NCBI GenBank assembly: GCA_951813015.1
Contig: CATOTG010000002.1
Location: forward strand, 124,001 to 188,000
Length of the DNA: 64,000 nucleotides
Reading direction: 5' to 3'
Origin: an uncultured Thermoanaerobaculia bacterium
GTDB taxonomy: Bacteria; Acidobacteriota; Thermoanaerobaculia; Multivoradales; Multivoraceae
The translations under genes were made by a program, and so were the position numbers. A model generated the notes under the pieces. The model made no database searches. It had not been told where the DNA came from and saw only the letters and a program-made list of their open reading frames with translations. Shown one piece after another: positions 55,759 to 63,305 of the stretch. Every line of letters begins with the position of its first letter. Position 1 is the first letter of the stretch.

Positions 55759-57092
55759 ACGCGGGCGCCCGCGCACTCCGCACGGCGTTGTTTCTGGGGG
55801 CGTTGCTCAGCGCACCCCTCGCGGCCGATCCACACCTTGTCCTGCTCTCGGTGGATACCCTGCGCGCGGACGCCGTCGGCGTCTACGGGGCGGAGGACGC
55901 GAAGACGCCCGCAATCGACGCCCTGGCCGCCGCCGGCATCCTGTTCGAGGATGCGCACACGACGATCGGCAAGACCGGTCCAGCCTTCGCCTCGATCTTC
56001 ACCTCCCTCTACCCGCCGACCCACGGGGCGCGGCGAAACGCCCAGCGGATGCGAACCGACATCCCCGTCCTTGCCGGGATTCTCGGCGAAGCCGGCTACG
56101 AAGCCGCGGCCTTCATCTCGAACTGGACCCTGCGATCCGACCTGGTCGGCCTGGACCGGGGCTTCGACCACTACGACGAGGACTTCAACGAGGCGCGGCA
56201 CGCGGTCGGCGTGATGGAACGGCACGCCGACGACATCGCAAGGGCGGCGGAGCGCTGGCTGCGCCGCCGCGCCGACGACGAGGAACGAAGCGGGCGGCCG
56301 CTGTTTCTCTGGGTCCACTTCTCGGACCCCCACAGCCCCTACCTCGAACGCACCGCTTTCGCGCCGCCGGCGCCGCCGAAGGAGGAGCGAACCTCCGGCT
56401 GGCAGAAGCGCTGGCGCTACCAGTCCGAAGTGAACTACGTCGACCACTGGCTCGGCCGGTTGTCCGAGACGATCGAGGAGCTGCTGCCCGGTCCCCGCTA
56501 CACCCTGTTCCTGAGCGACCACGGCGAGAGCATGGGCGAGCACAGCTACTGGGGGCACGGCAAGAACGTCCACTGGCCGAACGCCCGTATCCCGATGATC
56601 CTCGCCGGCCCCGGACTTCCGGAAGGCCTCGAGGTCCGGGCGCCGGTCGGCGTCATCGACGTGCTGCCGACCGTCCTGGAACTGCTCGGCGTCGAGGCGC
56701 CGCCCGCCCTCGAGGGCCAGAGCCTCGTGCCGACCGAAGGGACCCCGGAAGGCACTCCACGGCCACGGTTCGTGATCGGCGACCGCCATTCCGCGCTGTT
56801 CGGCAGGTCGCGCCGCAGCGCGCCCTACGAGAATCCCCTGCAGATCAGCATGGAGCTCGACGGCGCGAAGGTGCTGCACGACTTCTCGAAACGCCGAACC
56901 GTGTACTTCGACCTGACGGTTGATCCGCGCGAGGAGAAACCGCTGACTGCGCCCCCCGTCGAGCTGGTCCCGCCCCTCGGTCGCCGCCTGGTCAACTGGT
57001 ACCGCGACCTGCCGAAGTACGAGGCGAAGAGTTCGACCGTCCTCAGCGAGGAGGACGTGAAGCAACTCAAGAGCCTCGGCTACATCGACTAG
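55755..57092 (+). CDS. Sulfatase-family exported hydrolase lacking the formylglycine motif
   Basis: 445 residues, GTG start at 55755 (GTGA overlap). Signal peptide ALRTALFLGALLSAPLAADP. Alkaline-phosphatase-superfamily core: LVLLSVDTLRADAVGVYG, KTPAIDALAAAGILFEDAHT, FASIFTSLYPPTHGARRN, FLWVHFSDPHSPYL, LFLSDHGESMGEHSYWGHG and IDVLPTVLELLGV, ending LKSLGYID. Where classical sulfatases have Cys/Ser-x-Pro-x-Arg this protein has KTGPAFAS, with a Thr as possible nucleophile. It may thus be a phosphodiesterase, phosphoglycerol or phosphoethanolamine transferase rather than a sulfatase. Confidence 0.85.
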   Translation: MNAGARALRTALFLGALLSAPLAADPHLVLLSVDTLRADAVGVYGAEDAKTPAIDALAAAGILFEDAHTTIGKTGPAFASIFTSLYPPTHGARRNAQRMRTDIPVLAGILGEAGYEAAAFISNWTLRSDLVGLDRGFDHYDEDFNEARHAVGVMERHADDIARAAERWLRRRADDEERSGRPLFLWVHFSDPHSPYLERTAFAPPAPPKEERTSGWQKRWRYQSEVNYVDHWLGRLSETIEELLPGPRYTLFLSDHGESMGEHSYWGHGKNVHWPNARIPMILAGPGLPEGLEVRAPVGVIDVLPTVLELLGVEAPPALEGQSLVPTEGTPEGTPRPRFVIGDRHSALFGRSRRSAPYENPLQISMELDGAKVLHDFSKRRTVYFDLTVDPREEKPLTAPPVELVPPLGRRLVNWYRDLPKYEAKSSTVLSEEDVKQLKSLGYID

Positions 57093-57104
57093 CAAGGCTT
57101 TGCC

Positions 57105-57240
57105 TCTGAACCGACGAGCGTGCAGGCCGGAGCGGATGCCGGCCAGAACACGGGTGGCGCGATCCGCGCCACCCGTGAACCAGTTCGAGCGCCCGTCATC
57201 GGGCGCACGAATGGCAGGCCGGCGCACCGAGCAAGCGGAG
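57105..57240. repeat. Dispersed two-stem-loop repeat, copy R3 (reverse orientation)
   Basis: Between convergent genes. Stem 2 of the family: CGGGTGGCGCG (57151-57161), loop ATC, CGCGCCACCCG (57165-57175). Stem 1: GCGCCCG (57189-57195), loop TCAT, CGGGCGC (57200-57206). The outer part CACGAATGGCAGGCCGGCGCA is the complement of 51191-51211. In this place the stems may end transcription from both sides. Confidence 0.85.
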
Positions 57241-57249
57241 GACGCGGCG

Positions 57250-58509
57250 CTACTCGCCGGCGCTGACCAGGACGATGCAGTCGGCCAGCAGGCCGGTCGC
57301 CGTTTCGATCTCGCCGAGGGCCGGCAGCGTCGGAGCGATGCGGATGTTCCGGTCCTGCGGGTCGAGGCCGTAGGGGAAGGTGGCGCCGGCGGGGGTCAAC
57401 TTGACCCCAGCTTCGCCCGCCATTTCGACCACCGCGCGGGCACAACCGGGCGCCGTGTCCAGGCTGACGAAGTAGCCGCCGCGAGGTCGGCTCCAGGAGG
57501 CGATCCCGAGGCCGCCGAGGCGCTCGTCGAGCACGCGCAGGACCGCCTCGAACTTCGGCCGGATCAGATCCGCGTGTCCCTTCATGTGATCCCGCACCGC
57601 AGAGACCGAGCCGTCGAAGAAACGGGCGTGTGCAAGCTGGTTCAGCTTGTTCGGGCCGATCGTCTGAGTCGAACGAAACGCCCGGATCCAGGCGCCGTTC
57701 GCTGGACTCGCCGCGACGGCAGCCACACCCGAGCCACCGAACGTGACCTTGGAGAACGACGAGACGAGAAACGCCCGATCCTCGTTGCCGTGGGCCGCAC
57801 AACGGTCGTAGAGGCTGGCCAGCCGATCCGGCTCGCCGTCGAACGCGTGGAGCGCGTAGGCGTCGTCCCAGATGACCCGGAAGTCCGGCGCCGCGGTGGG
57901 CATCGAGGCGATCGCCTCGACCACGTCGTCGGAAAAGGTGATCCCGGTCGGATTGCTGTAGCGCGGCACGCAGAACATGCCCTTCACGTTCGGGTCCGAA
58001 CCCGCGAGGCGCGCAACTTCGTCCATGTCGGGGCCGTCGTCGCCCATCGCGACGTTCAGCATCTCGATGCCGTAGCGCTCGAGCACGGCGAAGTGGCGGT
58101 CGTAGCCGGGAGAGGGACAGAGGAACCTGACCGGCGTCGATCGCCTGGGGCCACCCCACGGATCCCCGCCGGGCACGCCCACCAGCATCGCCTGCACGAC
58201 GAAGTCGTGCATCCACTGGAGGCTGGCGTTGCCGCCGACGAAGACCAGGTCGGGATCGACGCCCAGAATCTCGCCGAAGATCGCGCGCAGCTCCGGCAGA
58301 CCACGGGGATCTCCGCCGTAGTTCCGGCAGTCCGTGCCGTCGGCGGCGGGATCGTCCTCCCGCGCCACGGCCGTCAGCAGGCCGTGCGAGCGGGCAAGCT
58401 GCTCGGGCGACGGCTTGCCGCGGGTCATGTCGAGGCTCAGGCCAGCCGCCTGAGCCGCCGCATGGCGGGCCCGCGCCGCCTCGACTGCTGCCGGGTCGAC
58501 AGCCTTCAC
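57250..58509 (-). CDS. Fold-type I aminotransferase (Aminotran_MocR/aspartate aminotransferase-like)
   Basis: 419 residues. PLP enzyme pattern: LDMTRGKPSPEQLARSHGLL, CRNYGGDPRGLPELRAIFGE, LVFVGGNASLQWMHDFVVQA, MFCVPRYSNPTGITFSDD, VIWDDAYALHAFDG, and the PLP lysine in FLVSSFSKVTFGGSGVA. RGGYFVSLD and the late Arg in NIRIAPTLP would bind the substrate carboxylate. The TRGKPS start belongs to the PF12897-like subgroup, members of which transaminate aspartate. The gene starts 4 bases after the stop of the dehydrogenase-like gene upstream. Confidence 0.85.
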   Translation of the reverse strand: MKAVDPAAVEAARARHAAAQAAGLSLDMTRGKPSPEQLARSHGLLTAVAREDDPAADGTDCRNYGGDPRGLPELRAIFGEILGVDPDLVFVGGNASLQWMHDFVVQAMLVGVPGGDPWGGPRRSTPVRFLCPSPGYDRHFAVLERYGIEMLNVAMGDDGPDMDEVARLAGSDPNVKGMFCVPRYSNPTGITFSDDVVEAIASMPTAAPDFRVIWDDAYALHAFDGEPDRLASLYDRCAAHGNEDRAFLVSSFSKVTFGGSGVAAVAASPANGAWIRAFRSTQTIGPNKLNQLAHARFFDGSVSAVRDHMKGHADLIRPKFEAVLRVLDERLGGLGIASWSRPRGGYFVSLDTAPGCARAVVEMAGEAGVKLTPAGATFPYGLDPQDRNIRIAPTLPALGEIETATGLLADCIVLVSAGE

Positions 58510-58513
58510 GCCC

Positions 58514-59710
58514 CTACTCCGCCGCCGCGGACGCCGCGTCCCAGGTGATCCGGTAGATTGTGCCCCGCATGTCGTCCGAAACGAGCAGCGATCCGTCGGC
58601 GCGCTCCATCACGTCGACCGGCCGGCCCCACGAGTCCTCGCCCTGGAGCCAGCCGGTGGCGAACTCCTCGTACTCCGTGGCGCGGCCGTCGCCGTCGAGT
58701 AGGACGACCATGACCCGGTAGCCGATCTTGCTGCTGCGATTCCACGACCCGTGCTCGGCGATGAAGATCTGCCCGCGGTAGCGCGCCGGAAACGCATCGC
58801 CACGGTAGAAGCGCATGCCGATTGCCCCGACGTGCGGCCCCAGATCGAGCGCCGGCGGCACGAGTTCCGCGCAAGGCCGCTCATCCCCGAACTCCGGGTC
58901 GGCGATGTCCTGGCCGTGGCAGTAGGGGTAGCCGAAGTGCTGGCCGTCCTCGGTCAGCACGTTCAACTCGTCGGGAGGAACCTCGTCGCCCATCATGTCG
59001 CGGCCGTTGTCCGTGAACCACAAGGCGCCGGTGTCGGGATGCCAGTCGAAGCCGACCGTGTTGCGGACGCCGCGCGCGACGACCTCATGGTCCCCTTCCT
59101 CGTCCAGACGGAGGATGGTGGCGAACGGATCGCCCTCGTCGCAGATGTTGCACGGCGCGCCGACCGGGACGTAGAGCCGGCCGTCGGGCCCGAAGCGGAT
59201 GAACTTCCAGCCGTGGTGCCGCCGGTCCGGCAGATTGGCGGTCACGACGACCGGTTCGGGCGGCGCGTTCAGGCGGCCGTCGATGTCGTCCAGTCGCAGA
59301 ATGCGGCTGATCTCGGCCACGTAGAGGTCGCCGTCGTGAAACGCGACGCCGTTCGGCCGGTTCAGGCCCGAAGCCACCTCGTAGCGCCGGTCCGCCTTGC
59401 CGTCACCGTCCTCATCGACGACCGCGTAGACGACGTCGCTCTGACGGAGCCCGCCGGTGCCGACGAAGACGGCCCCGGACGGGCTCTGCGCCAGCGACCG
59501 CGCGAGGTCGATGCCGGAGGCGAACACGTCGATGGAGAACCCGGCCGGCAGCTCGATCTTCTCCAACTGGACCTCGGGGTCATCGGCCCCGAAGACCGCG
59601 CTTGAGACAAGGACCAGGGCCAAGGCGAACAAGGTGAACAAGGTGAAGCGAGGAAGGGTCCTTCGTGAGGACATCCGGCCACGCGGTTCAGAGGGCGCAG
59701 AGCGAAGCAT
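58514..59710 (-). CDS. Sorbosone-dehydrogenase-like exported beta-propeller protein (paralog A)
   Basis: 398 residues. ATG at 59708-59710 has AGGAG 7 bases upstream. The signal peptide includes LFTLFALALVLVSSAVFGAD. Six-bladed propeller of the soluble glucose/L-sorbosone dehydrogenase type: ELPAGFSIDVFASGIDLARS, SGLNRPNGVAFHDGDLYVAE, HHGWKFIRFGPDGRLYVPVG, APCNICDEGDPF, VARGVRNTVGFDWHPDTG, FIAEHGSWNRSSKIGYRV and WGRPVDVMERADGSLLVSDD. Family members use PQQ to oxidise sugars or aldoses in the periplasm. No PQQ biosynthesis gene is in the window, so cofactor use is assumed. Confidence 0.88.
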   Translation of the reverse strand: MLRSAPSEPRGRMSSRRTLPRFTLFTLFALALVLVSSAVFGADDPEVQLEKIELPAGFSIDVFASGIDLARSLAQSPSGAVFVGTGGLRQSDVVYAVVDEDGDGKADRRYEVASGLNRPNGVAFHDGDLYVAEISRILRLDDIDGRLNAPPEPVVVTANLPDRRHHGWKFIRFGPDGRLYVPVGAPCNICDEGDPFATILRLDEEGDHEVVARGVRNTVGFDWHPDTGALWFTDNGRDMMGDEVPPDELNVLTEDGQHFGYPYCHGQDIADPEFGDERPCAELVPPALDLGPHVGAIGMRFYRGDAFPARYRGQIFIAEHGSWNRSSKIGYRVMVVLLDGDGRATEYEEFATGWLQGEDSWGRPVDVMERADGSLLVSDDMRGTIYRITWDAASAAAE

Positions 59711-59755
59711 GTTGTAACTCCTGGAGTTGGTTGGACCTGTCGATCCGGCGACCGG

Positions 59756-60472
59756 TCAGCAAAAGACGCGGGGCTCGAAGCCCGGCTCGTTCAGCAGGCT
59801 GGCGCTGCTTCCGGTCGCGCGAATGACGAACAGCCCGCTGCGTTCCGCGTACTTCGTCACCGACTCGGCGCCGTCCAGGTACGCCACGGCGCCCAGGATT
59901 CGCCTGCCGCGGTACTCCGCGCACCAGTCCAGGAACTCCGACAGCTTGGACAGGAACTTCGTCACGCCCTCGGACCGCAGCGTCGTCTTCACCTCCACGA
60001 CGACGACCTCCCGACCGTTCACCGCCAAAAGGTCGACCTCGAAGTGCCGGCCGCCGCGGCGGCTCTCGACTCGCTGGAGGGTCCGCTCCACCTCGATGCC
60101 GCGCTCGTTCAGAAGGGCCACCAGGTCGCCCCGAACCAGGCTTTCCATCAGCCTGCCCCACTGGGTCGTGAACAGGTCCTCCGCCTTCTTCAACCGGCGG
60201 TCGGTCTCCTTCATCTGCCGGTCGGTCTCCTTCATCCGACGGTCGGCCTCCCTTCTGAGTTCAGCCATCTCCCTCATGGCCCGCCTGTGGTCCTCCACCG
60301 CTCGGGCTTCGTTCTCGCGCGCTTGGGCTTCGTTCTCCCGCGCTCGGGCTTCGGTCTCCGCCGCCCGGGCTGCAGTTTCGCGGAGGAGCGCGCCGACGGC
60401 CTCCAGGTTCTCCCGGATGCCATCAAGACCGGAGGGATCAGCCGGCGTCGATGTCGTGTGATGGGTCGTCAT
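59756..60472 (-). CDS. DUF3782-like protein: coiled coil plus PD-(D/E)XK nuclease-like domain
   Basis: 238 residues. Residues 15-95 form a long charged coiled coil with repeats (ARENEAQARENEARA, MKETDRQMKETDRRLKKAE). A restriction-endonuclease-like domain follows: GRLMESLVRGDLVALLNERG, FEVDLLAVNGREVVVVEVKT (Asp, then E-x-K), and KFLSKLSEFLDWCAEYRGRR. The acidic and lysine residues of PD-(D/E)XK are visible. Such proteins are common in cyanobacteria and Acidobacteria and have no proven function. It sits between two dehydrogenase paralogs. Confidence 0.8.
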   Translation of the reverse strand: MTTHHTTSTPADPSGLDGIRENLEAVGALLRETAARAAETEARARENEAQARENEARAVEDHRRAMREMAELRREADRRMKETDRQMKETDRRLKKAEDLFTTQWGRLMESLVRGDLVALLNERGIEVERTLQRVESRRGGRHFEVDLLAVNGREVVVVEVKTTLRSEGVTKFLSKLSEFLDWCAEYRGRRILGAVAYLDGAESVTKYAERSGLFVIRATGSSASLLNEPGFEPRVFC

Positions 60473-60625
60473 GTGTGTCTTGTTCTCCTTGCTTCAGGGG
60501 ATGCCTCCAATCGGAGACATCCACAGGAGCGAGGTATGCCGGCGGCGGCAGAGTGCCGGCAAGGGAGCCAAAGCGTATCCCGATCCCGGCGCCGCAGCGA
60601 TCGTTGAGGGCTCTCTGCTTCGCCG

Positions 60626-62254
60626 TCAACCGGCGTCCGCCACCGGTTCTTCGCAGGCGGCCGAGAAGGCCTTGGCGTCCGTGATCGCCGTGGCGGGCTG
60701 TTCGGGGTCGTTCCGGTACTCCTTGACGGCGCCGGTCGCCGTGTCCCTTACCCGAATCGCGTAACCCTGATCCGTCGTCGAGGCGCCGTACACCCAGTAG
60801 TGGTCGTTGACCGTGCAGCCGTCCAGCACCTTGATCAGGATCTCCCGGTTCTCGGCATCGAAAAACCAGAACAGGCCGGAGTCCTTCGTTGCCTCCGGCA
60901 CGACCAGGGCCGAACCCGTCTTCCCGTCGCCAGTCCACCACTCCACCCGAACCTCGTAGCGGTCGTCGTGCAGGCAGAGCGTCTCCGCGCTCGACTTGCA
61001 GGAACCGTCGGTCGAAGGCGGCTCGGGGTCCGGATCGGGATCAGGGTCGGGGCCTGGATCAGGGTCGGGGTCGGGGTCCGGATCGGGATCGGGATCCGGA
61101 TCGGGCTCGGGGTCCGGCTCCGTGTTGCTCCCGGACTCATGGTCGAACCGATAGACCGCTCCGAGCCGGTCGTCCGAGACGAGCAACGAGCCGTCGGCTC
61201 GCACCATCACGTCGACCGGCCTCCCCCAGGCCGAGCCGTTCCGAAGCCAGCCGGTGGCGAACTCCTCGTAAGCAGTGGGCCGCCCGGCGCCGTTCAGCCG
61301 AACCAGCATGACCCGGTAACCGATCGGATCGGTCCGGTTCCACGACCCGTGTTCCGCGATGAAGATCTGGCCCCGGTACCTCTCCGGAAACGCCTCGCCC
61401 ACATAAAAGCGCATGCCCAGAGCCGCCACGTGCGGGCCGAGTTCCTGCGCCGGAGGCTGGAACTCGGAACAGGCACGGAGGGCGCCGAACTCCGGATCGG
61501 AGATGTTCCTGCCATGACAGAAGGGATATCCGAAGTGCTGGCCGTGCGAGGTCAGCACGTTGAGTTCGTCCGGAGGCTGGTTGTCGCCCAGCCAGTCGCG
61601 ACCGTTGTCCGTGAACCACAGCCGCCTCGTCCCGGGATGCCAGTCGAAGCCGACCGTGTTGCGGACGCCCCGCGCGACGATCTCGTAGCTGCCGTCGCTG
61701 GCCATCCGCAGGATCGCGTTGTACGGGTCGGCCTCGTTGCAGATGTTGCAAGGAGCGCCCACCGGCACGTAGAGCCGTCCGTCGGGCCCGAAGCGGATGA
61801 ACTTCCAGCCGTGATGCGCGTCGGTCGGAAGCCGGTCGGTGACCACGAACGGCTGCGGAGGAGTGTCCAGGCGTTTCTCGATCCCGTCGTAGCGGAGTAT
61901 CCGGCTGATCTCGGCCACGTAGAGGCTTCCGTTGCGGAAGGCGACGCCGTTCGGCGAGTTCAGACCCGATGCGACGACGTACCGCTCATCCGCGACGCCA
62001 TCGCCGTCGGAATCGACCAGGGCATGGACCACGCCCGCCTGGCGGGTGCCGACGAACACCGTGCCGCCCGGGCTCTGCGCAAGCGACCGGGCGCCGGTGA
62101 CACCCTCGGCGAAGAAGCCGACCGAGAACCCGTCCGGCAGCTCGATCTCGGACAACCTCGACACTTGGGCGTCGCCCAAGCCGGCGCCAACCAGCAAAGC
62201 AACCAGCGTGATCTGCAAGCTCAGCCTGAGGCCAGCGGGGACCGAACGAACCAC
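60626..62254 (-). CDS. Sorbosone-dehydrogenase-like exported protein with Asp-Pro linker and extra C-terminal domain (paralog B)
   Basis: 542 residues, GTG start. Signal peptide LQITLVALLVGAGLGDAQ. The propeller (to about residue 375) closely resembles paralog A: SLAQSPGGTVFVGT, HHGWKFIRFGPDGRLYVPVG, APCNICNEADPYNA, FIAEHGSWNRTDPIGYRV. A long Asp-Pro dipeptide repeat (about residues 380-420) leads to a domain with LCLHDDRYEVRVEWWTGDGK, DSGLFWFFDAENREILIKVL, DGCTVNDHYWVYG and VRDTATGAVKEYRN. That domain is frequent at the ends of secreted proteins of Thermoanaerobaculia-like bacteria. It starts 12 bases after the EamA gene. Confidence 0.88.
   Translation of the reverse strand: MVRSVPAGLRLSLQITLVALLVGAGLGDAQVSRLSEIELPDGFSVGFFAEGVTGARSLAQSPGGTVFVGTRQAGVVHALVDSDGDGVADERYVVASGLNSPNGVAFRNGSLYVAEISRILRYDGIEKRLDTPPQPFVVTDRLPTDAHHGWKFIRFGPDGRLYVPVGAPCNICNEADPYNAILRMASDGSYEIVARGVRNTVGFDWHPGTRRLWFTDNGRDWLGDNQPPDELNVLTSHGQHFGYPFCHGRNISDPEFGALRACSEFQPPAQELGPHVAALGMRFYVGEAFPERYRGQIFIAEHGSWNRTDPIGYRVMLVRLNGAGRPTAYEEFATGWLRNGSAWGRPVDVMVRADGSLLVSDDRLGAVYRFDHESGSNTEPDPEPDPDPDPDPDPDPDPDPGPDPDPDPDPEPPSTDGSCKSSAETLCLHDDRYEVRVEWWTGDGKTGSALVVPEATKDSGLFWFFDAENREILIKVLDGCTVNDHYWVYGASTTDQGYAIRVRDTATGAVKEYRNDPEQPATAITDAKAFSAACEEPVADAG
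61020..61127. repeat. Simple repeat encoding the Asp-Pro linker
   Basis: About 100 bases built from GGATCGGGATCCGGGTC-like hexamers within the dehydrogenase paralog B gene. It encodes the run of Asp-Pro pairs; such tracts can change length by slippage in six-base steps without breaking the frame. Confidence 0.85.
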
Positions 62255-62266
62255 GGTCCCGCAACG

Positions 62267-63154
62267 CTACCAGAGCATGACCGCGACACCGGACGCGATC
62301 ACCGCCACGCTGAGCACCTTGCGCAGCGTCAGGGGCTCGGCGAAGAACAGACGGCCGAGGACCAGCGCCAGCGACGACCCGATGCCTCGCTTGACCGTCT
62401 CCACGAAGCCCACCCAGGCGTGTTGCAGGGACAGCAACTGGAGCGCCTGGGCCGCCGCTCCGATCACAACGGCGCAGAGCAGGAACGCCCAAATCCTCGC
62501 TCCCACGCCCCTGCCGGAGCCCCGGCCGCGACCGGGGGCGTTCCGGAGGCCCCGCACCGCGACCACCGCGACACAGAGGCCGACCCCCAGGTGCATGACC
62601 AGGCCGTGGAAGGCCGCACTCGAGGCCTCGGTGGCCAGCTTGTCGAGCGGTAGCGCCGTCGCCCAGAGGAACGCGACCAGGATCATCCACCAGGCGCCCG
62701 CGCCCAGCGTCCACGGCCGGCCCCGGCCGGCGGAGCGCTCACCCGGTTGCAGCGCAAGGGCGCCGCAGACGACCATCGCGATGCCAAGCCACTCCCGACC
62801 GCCCGGCAGCTCGCCGAGCAGCGGGATCCCGAGCAGAGCGGTGAACACCGGCGTCAGGGAGAGCAACGGGATCACGGCGCTCAGACCCGCCGACCGGACC
62901 GACCGCAGAAAGCCGTAGTTCGCGCCCAGGTTGCAGGCAACGGACAGCAGCCCCGGCCAGACGTACGCCGAACTCACGCCTGGCGGCGGTTGCACCGCCA
63001 ACCAGACGCCATACAGGGGTACCGCCCCCAGCGCCAGAACCATGACCAGGAAGGCGTCGCTCAGCCATCCCGTGAGCTTCTTCCGGAGCAGGTCGAACAG
63101 CGAGAAGCAGAGCGTCGCGCCGACGACCAGGACGATGCCGAGCAAGGAGACCAT
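62267..63154 (-). CDS. EamA/DMT family transporter
   Basis: 295 residues, ten predicted membrane helices in two five-helix repeats. The start is MVSLLGIVLVVGATLCFSLF; other segments are SAGLSAVIPLLSLTPVFTAL, PLLGELPGGREWLGIAMVVC, GAWWMILVAFLWATALPLDK, FVETVKRGIGSSLALVLGRL and LRKVLSVAVIASGVAVMLW. The P-[2]-T-x-L-x-[5]-L-G-E pattern at the end of each repeat is typical of drug/metabolite transporters. The substrate is unknown. It is probably first in a minus-strand unit with dehydrogenase paralog B. Confidence 0.9.
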   Translation of the reverse strand: MVSLLGIVLVVGATLCFSLFDLLRKKLTGWLSDAFLVMVLALGAVPLYGVWLAVQPPPGVSSAYVWPGLLSVACNLGANYGFLRSVRSAGLSAVIPLLSLTPVFTALLGIPLLGELPGGREWLGIAMVVCGALALQPGERSAGRGRPWTLGAGAWWMILVAFLWATALPLDKLATEASSAAFHGLVMHLGVGLCVAVVAVRGLRNAPGRGRGSGRGVGARIWAFLLCAVVIGAAAQALQLLSLQHAWVGFVETVKRGIGSSLALVLGRLFFAEPLTLRKVLSVAVIASGVAVMLW

Positions 63155-63305
63155 GCGCCGCTAGCTTGCCAGAGGGTGCACGGCAGACGTTGCATGGCAC
63201 GGGCATCCGGCCAGACCGGCATATACTGCGAAATCGCGTCGGACCCAATGCCGCTTTGCGGATCGAAACAAGCGGCAAGCGACGCTCGGAAGGCAAGAAC
63301 CCCTA

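Noticed and set aside
60800..62653. 617-codon plus-strand open frame opposite the dehydrogenase paralog B gene
   Set aside because: Mirror of a conserved minus-strand gene, with Arg/Asp-rich composition and no recognisable domain.
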